Shown piece by piece: positions 29,637-36,276 of a DNA stretch of 37,108 bases. Position 1 is the stretch's first letter; every line of letters starts with the position of its first letter. A program made the position numbers and the translations under genes. The DNA is from a virus. The stretch covers positions 1 to 37,108 of the IMG/VR virus record IMGVR_UViG_3300027525_000642. The stretch is one strand, 5' to 3'. The notes under the pieces were generated by a model. It was not told the DNA's origin and did no database searches. It worked only from the letters and a program-made list of their open reading frames with translations.

Positions 29637-30246
29637 TTCTGCAAGGACATTTATAATCTGAGAGCTCTGATGTTACAGGTTTCTCGTTCTTAAAATAGTA
29701 ACATTCTCGGCGATTTGCAACTTTTAGTTCCTTATAGTATCCGGAAGGGATAGCAGCACCGCCAGGTACTCTTTCAGGATTAGTTGAGAATTCTACTCGG
29801 ATAAAGACTTGTACTTCGTGTCCTAATGCTAATTCTCTTTCTCGAGTCTCTAGCTTCTTCCATACACCTCTATTGAGAGATTGGTGCTGCAAGGAAGAGT
29901 TAACGTATGTAAATGTCTCCAATAGCATTTCACGGGTACAGTTAAAGTCTGCGGCAGGAGCCATATGACCTTTGTCCCATTCGTTGGCTACATAGTCATC
30001 GTTATCGGAAGTATGAATTCCTTTTTCTTTGTGGAAGTCCATTCCTGATCTAGAAGCAGTACCTGTAGGACAAGCTACACCGTAACGTACTGATAAAGGA
30101 TTCTCTAGAGGTTCTGAATACCAGATTCTAAAGTAAGGAGTGTTCCATTCAACGCTGTCTCTTAAAGATTTCTGACCAGAGGCTGTAAAGGAGTAAACCG
30201 AGAATGCCACCCATAACAAGAAAGTAAAGTGCTGCCATTTTTTCAT
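29623..30246 (-). CDS. Exported DNA/RNA non-specific endonuclease (NUC1 family)
   Basis: A 207-aa protein with a signal peptide (about residues 1-25, FTFLLWVAFSVYSFTASGQ). The family active-site motif DRGH appears as DKGHMAPAAD (91-100, His94). N-x8-N around YVNSSLQHQSLNRGVW supplies the Mg ligand Asn. It cleaves DNA and RNA without sequence preference. Export means it acts in the periplasm or outside the cell. It could scavenge nucleotides or destroy incoming DNA of competing phages. It abuts thyX by a 2-nt gap. Confidence 0.88.
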   Translation of the reverse strand: MKKWQHFTFLLWVAFSVYSFTASGQKSLRDSVEWNTPYFRIWYSEPLENPLSVRYGVACPTGTASRSGMDFHKEKGIHTSDNDDYVANEWDKGHMAPAADFNCTREMLLETFTYVNSSLQHQSLNRGVWKKLETRERELALGHEVQVFIRVEFSTNPERVPGGAAIPSGYYKELKVANRRECYYFKNEKPVTSELSDYKCPCRNAIN

Positions 30247-30248
30247 AA

Positions 30249-30896
30249 TTAATAGTTTAGTGATTTTGAGATTACTGGGAATTGTTCGATAAAGATCTTC
30301 TTGATCTCTTTTGCTACATCTTGAATCTCTTTCTGAGCATGAGCATCATCTCTGAGATCTAAGAAGTGGATCCATGAACGAATAGAACCGGTCATGTGAA
30401 TCTTAGTTTTAGTAGATAGTGGCAATACCATTCGAGCTACTTCTCTTGCTACACCTTCATCAAGGAGTCGCTTATAAAGATCTTGGGAAGCTCTAAAGTG
30501 TTTACCGATCTGAGCTGAAGCTGCAGTACTGTATCCGGCATAGAATACGTCTGGGTTAAATACTTCAGTGGAGCTTTGTCTATTATCTTCAGCTTGTTTT
30601 CTTAGCTCTACACTCTCAAACATACCGTCAATTAAGCTTACATCCTGGTAACGTTGTGAGAACTCTTGGTAGGTAAAAGAGCGGTGACGAATTAACTGAA
30701 TACCAATAGCTTTAGAAGTCTCAATCTCTACAGACATATATCCGTGCTCGAATGGAGACCAATGCTTATGCTTGATAAGGTAGTGTAGTAGCCTTTCAGG
30801 CTTCTCTACCTTGTCGGTACGTTTAGAGGATACTCTAGCAATTTTTACAATTGCATTCTCCGCGTCCGGAGTTACATGATTTAGGGTTACTTTCAT
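30249..30896 (-). CDS. thyX: FAD-dependent thymidylate synthase
   Basis: A 215-aa protein. The ThyX motif RHRSFTYQEFSQRY (residues 70-83; family RHRxxSxxExSxRY with F-T for the first S) and HWSPFEH (45-51) are clear. VARMVLPLSTKT and GSIRSWIHFLDLRDDAHAQKE are conserved in the C-terminal half. It makes dTMP from dUMP using FAD, NAD(P)H and methylene-THF. It overlaps the preceding small ORF by ATGA. Confidence 0.95.
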   Translation of the reverse strand: MKVTLNHVTPDAENAIVKIARVSSKRTDKVEKPERLLHYLIKHKHWSPFEHGYMSVEIETSKAIGIQLIRHRSFTYQEFSQRYQDVSLIDGMFESVELRKQAEDNRQSSTEVFNPDVFYAGYSTAASAQIGKHFRASQDLYKRLLDEGVAREVARMVLPLSTKTKIHMTGSIRSWIHFLDLRDDAHAQKEIQDVAKEIKKIFIEQFPVISKSLNY

Positions 30897-31078
30897 ATTT
30901 GTTGATATTCAATTTTTGGGATCTCTCTACAAAAATAGAGTAGACCGTCTTTACGGAAGGTATGTGTACAAGACCAGTACTGTTTAAGAATTTCAACATC
31001 CCATTGACGATCCTCTCTAAGTACTCTCTGAACTTCATACCAGTCATCATTTAATGTTATTATATCTTTTCTTCTCAT
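30893..31078 (-). CDS. Small protein between ferredoxin and thyX
   Basis: A 61-aa protein starting MRRKDIITLNDDWYEVQRVL, charged with a few Trp and Cys. ATGA overlaps at both ends strongly support translation. A different frame over the same stretch is a shadow. No family recognised. Confidence 0.6.
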   Translation of the reverse strand: MRRKDIITLNDDWYEVQRVLREDRQWDVEILKQYWSCTHTFRKDGLLYFCREIPKIEYQQI

Positions 31079-31326
31079 TTATATTCTAATCCGAAATGCT
31101 TATAGTTAGCATGTACAGATGCTTGATCACCCATCCTAATAGCCCATTCTTCACTGTCCCAAATAGCTTCTACTGGGCAAGCTGGAATGCAAGCTCCGCA
31201 ATCAATACATTCATCTGGGTTAATGAACATTTGCTGTAGGTCCTCGTATATACAGTCAACAGGACATACATCCATACATCCACTGTCTTTAACATCTATA
31301 CACTTAGAACCTATAATATAACTCAT
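31075..31326 (-). CDS. Seven-iron ferredoxin
   Basis: An 83-aa protein with Cys at 9, 17, 21, 25, 40, 43, 46 and 50. This spacing equals that of FdxA-type [3Fe-4S][4Fe-4S] ferredoxins (8, 16, 20, 24, 39, 42, 45, 49 in the well-known Azotobacter protein), with CIDCGACIPACP as the second cluster motif. Low-potential electron carrier. It lies five kb-scale genes downstream of queE, a radical SAM enzyme that needs such electrons, and just before thyX. Phage ferredoxins are uncommon. Confidence 0.92.
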   Translation of the reverse strand: MSYIIGSKCIDVKDSGCMDVCPVDCIYEDLQQMFINPDECIDCGACIPACPVEAIWDSEEWAIRMGDQASVHANYKHFGLEYK

Positions 31327-31685
31327 TTCCAGAGTACTTGAACACAGATTAATACTAGAGCTAGAAGGAGACTAATAGCAGTCTTAGTGGATATCGGCTC
31401 TCCCATATAGTACCATACGCAGAAGGCATAAACTATCATTCCTGTACCGAATCCTATAAAACGAGCAGGCCATAGTAAACCGTCAAAGCCAGCGACTGCT
31501 GTTCTGGTAGCCCAGATAAAAATGAACGAAATAGGTATACCAAATAGAGCAACAGCCCATTCGTACTTTTTAAACCAGCTCCAGATAAACTGTCCGTTAA
31601 GCTGGTAGAAGGTTATTACTTGTCCTAGAAAGAACAGACTAGCTCCAAGAAGTATACTCTTTATATTCAAAACGTGTATTTTCAT
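31323..31685 (-). CDS. Four-helix membrane protein (EamA/DMT-like)
   Basis: A 120-aa protein with four hydrophobic segments (about 8-26, 42-60, 71-90, 98-118) and a pattern like half of a DMT/EamA transporter (GFGTGMIVYAFCVWYYMGEP; KTAISLLLALVLICVQVLWK). Such small proteins pair as homo- or heterodimers. Substrate unknown. It overlaps the upstream gene by 47 nt and ferredoxin by ATGA. Confidence 0.6.
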   Translation of the reverse strand: MKIHVLNIKSILLGASLFFLGQVITFYQLNGQFIWSWFKKYEWAVALFGIPISFIFIWATRTAVAGFDGLLWPARFIGFGTGMIVYAFCVWYYMGEPISTKTAISLLLALVLICVQVLWK

Positions 31686-31821
31686 TTGAGGCTACTAAGC
31701 CCTGTTTGGTTAATGCATCTAATTTATAGCCGTAGATACTTAGGGCTTTAATAACGTGTGCTGGTTCGATAGCGCTATTACTCCACATCAACCATAAAGC
31801 TCCTAAGTATCCGTTTGGCAT
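31639..31821 (-). CDS. Unknown 60-residue protein after queE
   Basis: It begins MPNGYLGALWLMWSNSAIEP. Its start shares a base with the queE stop (TAATG). The C-terminal third overlaps the start of the membrane protein. No family. The overlap with a confident gene makes the exact end less sure, but the coupled start is convincing. Confidence 0.5.
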   Translation of the reverse strand: MPNGYLGALWLMWSNSAIEPAHVIKALSIYGYKLDALTKQGLVASNENTRFEYKEYTSWS

Positions 31822-32597
31822 TATACTTCTCTCTTAGTATCGTAGGCAATGATGTGATCACGTCCGGTCATATTGTAACCGTGCTCGGCACACATCTCAA
31901 ATACGATTGGGTACATTTCAATTAAAGTCTCACGAGTATCACCTGCAGGCATAACAAAAGTCTTGTCTTTAGGAATATTCATCTCAACCCTAAATGCTTC
32001 AATCTCTACTAGATTCGCTGCGCTACCGTCCCATACCGGCTTAAAGTGGTAATCAGTATGATAGTCCAAAGTCTGACGGATAGCATCTTTGTTGATACGG
32101 AACTTGTTATGTTGCTTAATCATCTTCTCATCTGCAATAGCGCCTTGAGGTGTAACAGCTCCTACTACGGGTACGCTATTAGAGAACTTAGGAGATAGAG
32201 AGATAAGATCAAGAGGATAGTCCGTCTCAAGGAAGTGAGAACCTTCAGTCTCAATAGTAACAATAATACCTCTTTCTTTAGCAAAGTGAGTAATCTCATT
32301 TACTAAGGCTGGGTGCATTGTTGGGCTACCTCCTGTTAGCATCATCTCCTTTACGTGAGGATTCTCATCGTAAATCTTAATAATATCGTTAAATGAATAA
32401 CCACCTTTCTCTGGATGGATAGAGGTATACCAGCTATCACACCAACCTCCTTCACCGAAGTAGCAGCGGTGAGTACATCCTGTAGTACGTACAGCGATAG
32501 TAGGACGTCCAAAACGACTACCCTCTGATTGTACACATCGGTAAAGCTCTACAATCGGCAGTACCTTATTATAATCTTCAATTCTCTTAAGCGCCAT
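31821..32597 (-). CDS. queE: 7-carboxy-7-deazaguanine synthase (radical SAM)
   Basis: The frame opens earlier, but ATG 32597 (MALKRIEDYN) fits the QueE N-terminus and gives 258 aa, overlapping queD by only 11 nt. IVELYRCVQSEGSRFGRPT is a typical QueE entry. The cluster Cys residues are C41, C45 and C53, i.e. C-x3-C-x7-C (TGCTHRCYFGEGGWCDSWY) rather than the usual C-x3-C-x2-C. TGGSPTMHP (GGEP-like), TIETEGSHF and SLSPKFSNS follow. It turns CPH4 into CDG using SAM. Confidence 0.93.
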   Translation of the reverse strand: MALKRIEDYNKVLPIVELYRCVQSEGSRFGRPTIAVRTTGCTHRCYFGEGGWCDSWYTSIHPEKGGYSFNDIIKIYDENPHVKEMMLTGGSPTMHPALVNEITHFAKERGIIVTIETEGSHFLETDYPLDLISLSPKFSNSVPVVGAVTPQGAIADEKMIKQHNKFRINKDAIRQTLDYHTDYHFKPVWDGSAANLVEIEAFRVEMNIPKDKTFVMPAGDTRETLIEMYPIVFEMCAEHGYNMTGRDHIIAYDTKREV

Positions 32598-33045
32598 AGA
32601 TTGCTGAGTTTTTGTGGTTCTCCATAAATTTAACTTTAATGACCTTAACTCGGCCGTCTGTCTCTGTCTGTACGAAGTCATTTAGCTTGTGGTAAAGAAA
32701 TTCAGCAAATTTCTCTGCACCTACTGCCTCTACTACTCGTAACTGAATAACGCCTCTGTCGGCCATATCTCTGAAGTTATCTAGTTCAGGATCGTCTTCT
32801 GCTACAACTACAGTATGATCGAACATATGCTCCATCCATTCTTTAGGTTGCATACCGTCGATCAGGTTCTTAGCTCGCTTCATACCTCCGAAGTCCCATA
32901 CCCAGTTACGGTGATCGAGATCTCCTTCAAACGTTACTTCAAACTCTACATCATAGCCGTGTAGGTACTGACAGTGTGTAGTATTCGCTTTCCATTGACG
33001 GAAGCAAGTACTAAAGCCATCAAACTTCTTTCTTGACTTATACAT
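32587..33045 (-). CDS. queD: 6-carboxytetrahydropterin synthase
   Basis: I chose ATG 33045 (MYKSRKKFDG), overlapping thioredoxin by 8 nt; ATG 33069 overlaps more. The 152-aa protein has CFRQWKA and THCQYLHGYDVEFEV, the zinc and catalytic His region seen in QueD/PTPS homologues (His29 in LHGYD). MFDHTVVVAEDDPE is the second conserved block. It converts dihydroneopterin triphosphate to CPH4. The first canonical His is replaced by the FSTCFRQW variant known from proteobacterial QueD-like proteins. Next gene is queE. Confidence 0.9.
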   Translation of the reverse strand: MYKSRKKFDGFSTCFRQWKANTTHCQYLHGYDVEFEVTFEGDLDHRNWVWDFGGMKRAKNLIDGMQPKEWMEHMFDHTVVVAEDDPELDNFRDMADRGVIQLRVVEAVGAEKFAEFLYHKLNDFVQTETDGRVKVIKVKFMENHKNSAIYGA

Positions 33046-33298
33046 TTGTAAAATTATTATATTGTTCAATATAGTGACTTAATGGCTTAGCGCCAACTGT
33101 ACGAGCAAATTCTTTTCCAGAATCATCAATCAGTACTACAGTAGGTACACTGCGGACTGTGTATTCCATCGTTAGGAGCTCTTCCGTATCGATGTTAATT
33201 TTTTCTACAGCAATTCCTTCTGCTGCTACTTTTTCCATTGTTGGACCTAACATTCTACAAGGACCGCACCAAGGTGCTGAGAAATACAAATACTTCAT
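33038..33298 (-). CDS. trxA: Thioredoxin
   Basis: An 86-aa minimal thioredoxin. The active site is APWCGPC (Cys11 and Cys14), followed by RSVPTVVLIDDSGKE with the cis-Pro loop. No signal peptide, so cytoplasmic. It may serve a phage reductase or support redox of the Fe-S enzymes. ATGA coupling to the gene upstream and overlap with queD show it is in the preQ0 operon. Confidence 0.93.
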   Translation of the reverse strand: MKYLYFSAPWCGPCRMLGPTMEKVAAEGIAVEKINIDTEELLTMEYTVRSVPTVVLIDDSGKEFARTVGAKPLSHYIEQYNNFTNV

Positions 33299-33501
33299 AC
33301 TAATTCTTCGATTATGCCGACTGCCTCACTCAAGACCAGTACCACCATTGCTGTTGGGATATCAACAATAAGCAGTGCGTAACCAAGAATACGGACTCCG
33401 GATTTAATAAATGAGATAATTTGATGCCATTTCTGATCAGGCATCTTTTCAATGTTCTTACTTTTCGGAAGAACAGGCTCTACTAATAACTGTTTTTTCA
33501 T
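33295..33501 (-). CDS. Small membrane-associated protein
   Basis: A 68-aa protein with a basic start and hydrophobic C-terminal half (GVRILGYALLIVDIPTAMVV). Unknown. ATGA overlaps with the lipoprotein gene upstream and thioredoxin downstream support translation. Confidence 0.6.
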   Translation of the reverse strand: MKKQLLVEPVLPKSKNIEKMPDQKWHQIISFIKSGVRILGYALLIVDIPTAMVVLVLSEAVGIIEELV

Positions 33502-34091
33502 TCTACTATAACTTTAATTGTATCGTTTACTATTATCTGAGTACCTAGATCGTAGTTATAACGCGTTCTTGTGAAGACATTAATCGTATCTCCCACCATC
33601 TCTTCAAACACCAGTACTTCACACCGGGGCTGGTATGTGTGCATAGCATTCACAAAGTTTGTACTTCCAAACGTATAACCTACTGCATTTATAATGTAGT
33701 TAGGATTTGTAATATAGATTGTAGTATCTCCTGTTGAGATAGGGTAATTAAAGCTTGGGGAAGTATATTGGGAAGTAAATGGAGAGTACAGAGGTATTTG
33801 CATAGCAATGGTATCAAATACATACCAGGTATCGCTATCATATACTACTTGAAGTAGCGGTACTCCATTTATAACATATTGAGGATGTAGGGAATCTAAC
33901 TGACCGATAACCTGGAAGTAATTTATACCTGAATATTGTAAATGCCAGTATCCGTCTTGATAATAAGTTCCAGGATGTTGAATAGTATCTACTCTATGAA
34001 TAGTAGTACATTCCTGACAAGGTTCAGGAACATAGGGCTCAATCGTTTCACAAGCCCAGAGCAGAGGTAATAATAGTAGTAACTTTTTCAT
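33498..34091 (-). CDS. Putative outer-membrane lipoprotein, first gene of the queDE operon
   Basis: A 197-aa protein with a lipoprotein signal MKKLLLLLPLLWACE; Cys14 is the lipidation site. The rest is Tyr/Thr-rich with alternating strands (GTYYQDGYWHLQYSGINYFQ; TDTIYITN-like repeats). No family recognised. It is curious that a surface lipoprotein leads a deazaguanine operon, under the preQ1-like leader. Confidence 0.65.
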   Translation of the reverse strand: MKKLLLLLPLLWACETIEPYVPEPCQECTTIHRVDTIQHPGTYYQDGYWHLQYSGINYFQVIGQLDSLHPQYVINGVPLLQVVYDSDTWYVFDTIAMQIPLYSPFTSQYTSPSFNYPISTGDTTIYITNPNYIINAVGYTFGSTNFVNAMHTYQPRCEVLVFEEMVGDTINVFTRTRYNYDLGTQIIVNDTIKVIVE

Positions 34092-34121
34092 CCGGTGTTT
34101 TTATAGTGGTGCTCCGACACT
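34092..34121 (-). promoter_or_regulatory. Candidate preQ1-I riboswitch ahead of the queD-queE operon
   Basis: The minus strand has AGTG-TCGGAGCAC-CACT, a four-pair stem with nine-base loop, then ATAAAAACACCGG directly before the ATG. Loop and tail agree with the folE element while the stem changes with pairing kept. The tail CACCG can pair back with loop CGGAG through G-C, A.A, C-G steps, the same arrangement as the P2 pseudoknot of the Thermoanaerobacter preQ1-I aptamer. P2 would sit at the start codon and block translation. Confidence 0.78.
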
Positions 34122-34122
34122 C

Positions 34123-34153
34123 TTAATATAAGAATAAATAGGGAGGGAGACAA
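34123..34153 (-). promoter_or_regulatory. Promoter of the queD-queE operon, TTG-N20-TATATTAA
   Basis: The minus strand has TTG at 34153-34151 and TATATTAA at 34130-34123, spacer 20 nt ending TTATTCT. The TTG lies in the loop of the queC terminator. The aptamer begins right after the -7 box, so the exact transcription start decides whether the first stem is complete. Confidence 0.65.
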
Positions 34154-34159
34154 GCTCCC
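34145..34159 (-). terminator. Terminator of the queC operon
   Basis: The minus strand reads GGGAG-CTTGT-CTCCC, flanked by extra G and C that may extend it, followed by a T/A-rich stretch (TATTTATTCT). It lies seven bases after the queC stop. It overlaps the next promoter. Confidence 0.7.
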
Positions 34160-34165
34160 CCCTAA

Positions 34166-34990
34166 TTAATTTGCGTGTGCTGCTAAAACTTTTTCAACAT
34201 GCTCACGTGCTACCTCCCAGCTCACTGGGCCGGTCTCATCAGCGTACGCTACAGGATCAGGTCGTCCTAGCTTAATAAAAGCTTCAATACGCTCTACTGA
34301 AGAAGCTGATTTGTAGTCTGAGTACCAAGTCCAGGCATTAGTCTCTGGACGGTGATAGTACTTGATTGGCTTATAAGAGGTGTTAGTACGCTTATAAACT
34401 TCATCAAAGTCTATTCCTAGCTTCTCACATAATACCAGTCCGTCTTCTAGAATAGTAAACTTATCGCCTTCAAGATAAGGAGTCCAATAAGATACGCGCT
34501 CAGCGTCCCAGTTACCAGTGCGGAAAGCAGCGTCATCTGCATCCCGAAATTCCTGTCGGCAGTCCGGATAGATCGCATGATCACCAGCATGAATGCCCAA
34601 CGCAATGGAAGTTTCTTCCTGAGTTTCATTTGCAATAGAAAGTGCTACAGCTTGAGAAATTGAACTGAAGATTTTGTTTCGGTTCGGTACAACAGTAGCT
34701 TTCATATTCTCTTCTGCGTAATGACCTTCAGGTACTTCAGCACCACCTGTTACTAGAGCCGAGTTGAGCAGGTCAACCAAGCCGTCTAGTTTGATTACTC
34801 GGTAATTAACAGAGTGACCGTTATCACTCAAGTACTTTACCAACTCTTGAGCTCTTTCAAGCTCTACTCTGTGCTTTTGACCGTAATCAAAAGACATTGC
34901 TGTTACTGTATCAAACTCTTTAAGAGCTTTTAGAAGTAACGTAGAGGAGTCCATCCCTCCTGAAAGACTAACAACAACGTGTTTTGCCAT
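34166..34990 (-). CDS. queC: 7-cyano-7-deazaguanine synthase, zinc site lost
   Basis: A 274-aa protein. The PP-loop SGGMDSS (10-16), FDYGQKH (34-40), VPNRNKIF (101-108) and YPDCRQEF (141-148) are typical QueC motifs. It turns CDG into preQ0 using ATP and ammonia. The four C-terminal Cys residues that bind zinc in bacterial QueC (TWSCY and CGxCxxC segments) are missing: the region reads RTNTSYK (201-207) and YSDYKSASSVER (223-234). The Cys in PDCRQE stays. The fold may be stabilised another way, or activity changed. It is in the rightmost operon, not with the riboswitch-led queD/queE. Confidence 0.9.
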   Translation of the reverse strand: MAKHVVVSLSGGMDSSTLLLKALKEFDTVTAMSFDYGQKHRVELERAQELVKYLSDNGHSVNYRVIKLDGLVDLLNSALVTGGAEVPEGHYAEENMKATVVPNRNKIFSSISQAVALSIANETQEETSIALGIHAGDHAIYPDCRQEFRDADDAAFRTGNWDAERVSYWTPYLEGDKFTILEDGLVLCEKLGIDFDEVYKRTNTSYKPIKYYHRPETNAWTWYSDYKSASSVERIEAFIKLGRPDPVAYADETGPVSWEVAREHVEKVLAAHAN

Positions 34991-35034
34991 TTTAAATATA
35001 ATTTATAACTGCCAGGTATTTTAAGCGTATAGGC

Positions 35035-35532
35035 TTACGCTATTCCTAATTTTCTTTCTAGTCGAGCAAACTCTGGATCGATTACATCATCCCAGTAGTA
35101 CTCACCTTCGAATTCGTCTTCAGGCTCAGGTTCGGTCTCAACAGTTAGGTACTGGCCGGCATCTGTAATCTTAATTACTCCAATAGGATCGTATGCTTCA
35201 TCCCAATAACGTGCTGTAAATGTAGCATCCGGATCAATAGCCATCAACTGTCGATGCATTTCTTTCAATAGATCTGATGGTGGATACCAAGCTGATTCAA
35301 AGCTAACTTCAAATTCATTCTCATAGGTGCTATAATCGTAAATTGTAATCCACTTTGAACCTACTTTATCAATAAATAATTCAGCATCAGCACCAAATAC
35401 ATCTACAATATGTGGAGTTTCCTTTTCATTTGGATACTTCCCATCATTCATATTTTCAAACTTTCCATACAAAAAGTCAACTGCTTCTTTTGAAGCAACA
35501 ATTTTTACATCTGTTCTACAAGTATTTGCCAT
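35035..35532 (-). CDS. Api92-like / DUF1281-type phage protein
   Basis: A 165-aa acidic protein. The start MANTCRTDVKIVASKEAVDF, then FEVSFESAWYPPSDLLKEM and ATFTARYWDEAYDPIGVI, agree with the ferredoxin-like Api92 family of phage proteins (function not known). It starts at the ATG whose upstream neighbour ends on the same base. Cotranscribed with queC, 44 nt upstream of it. Confidence 0.65.
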   Translation of the reverse strand: MANTCRTDVKIVASKEAVDFLYGKFENMNDGKYPNEKETPHIVDVFGADAELFIDKVGSKWITIYDYSTYENEFEVSFESAWYPPSDLLKEMHRQLMAIDPDATFTARYWDEAYDPIGVIKITDAGQYLTVETEPEPEDEFEGEYYWDDVIDPEFARLERKLGIA

Positions 35533-35717
35533 TATTCTTCAATATAATATTCAGTTCCACCATCTTTAGTACGAACATTTTCCATTTCATCGTAAACTTC
35601 ATCCATTACCTCATCTACGAGATCATCGTCGCCTGAGTTATACCGCTGTAACTGTTCTTCAGTTAGCTCTACTGCGTAGTAACGGTAGTCTGTTTCTACT
35701 CTAATTAATTTAGCCAT
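35532..35717 (-). CDS. Small acidic protein
   Basis: A 61-aa protein, MAKLIRVETDYRYYAVELTE at the start, then strongly acidic (DDDLVDEVMDEVYDEMENV). Possibly a DNA-mimic or regulator, which is a guess from charge. Linked by one-base overlap (TAATG) to the next gene. Confidence 0.55.
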   Translation of the reverse strand: MAKLIRVETDYRYYAVELTEEQLQRYNSGDDDLVDEVMDEVYDEMENVRTKDGGTEYYIEE

Positions 35718-35719
35718 AA

Positions 35720-36169
35720 TTAAAGCTTTTCAGTATCAAAATATAAAACTACTTTACTAGTAGGCATAAAGATAGTAACCATCTTTATTCCCTGACCGTA
35801 TTCCTGTACCAGGATAGTAACCTTTTGTCCATCGTGTACTTGAAGAGCATCAATCCAGAGGTACTGGCCTTGGTCATTTTCTCGCATCTCATAATCGTAA
35901 ATAGTAAATGCAAACTCTTCACCGGTTGATACTCGGACCATTTTCATGTAACCGCTTCCGTTATCGTTGAAGTACGAAAGCCAAACATTATTATCTGAAT
36001 GACGATCGACTAAATCGAAGAACATCCATTCGTCTTCTACATCACTCCAAACCATACGCTGGGTGGAAGTATTGCGAGTGATTAGTACACTCGGTTCCTC
36101 AGTAGGCTTTTGACCGTAAGCGCTAAGAGCGGTTAAGGTAACAAATAGACCTAAGATTAATTTTTTCAT
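35720..36169 (-). CDS. Exported 149-residue protein
   Basis: Signal peptide MKKLILGLFVTLTALSAYGQ, mature part with alternating strands (MVWSDVEDEWMFFDLVDRHS; KVTILVQEYGQGIKMVTIFM), likely a small beta-sandwich in periplasm or at the surface. No family recognised. It overlaps the preceding mini-ORF by ATGA. Confidence 0.6.
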   Translation of the reverse strand: MKKLILGLFVTLTALSAYGQKPTEEPSVLITRNTSTQRMVWSDVEDEWMFFDLVDRHSDNNVWLSYFNDNGSGYMKMVRVSTGEEFAFTIYDYEMRENDQGQYLWIDALQVHDGQKVTILVQEYGQGIKMVTIFMPTSKVVLYFDTEKL

Positions 36170-36276
36170 TTTTCGGTACGGTACTTACCGCGGATTACAT
36201 CCACAATAAACTGCAAGAATAGGAACGCCATAGTTCCGATTGCAATAAAAGGCACAATAGCCATAAAACTGTCCAT
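36166..36276 (-). CDS. 36-residue membrane peptide
   Basis: ATG 36276, TGA at 36166. It begins MDSFMAIVPFIAIGTMAFLF, with a single hydrophobic helix and a basic tail (RGKYRTEK). ATGA overlap with the exported gene downstream and TAATG overlap with the gene upstream argue for expression. Unknown. Confidence 0.5.
   Translation of the reverse strand: MDSFMAIVPFIAIGTMAFLFLQFIVDVIRGKYRTEK

Noticed and set aside
30835-31050. 71-codon minus-strand ORF over the thyX start
   Set aside because: It overlaps both the thyX start and the ATGA-coupled 61-aa gene in another frame and has no family features.
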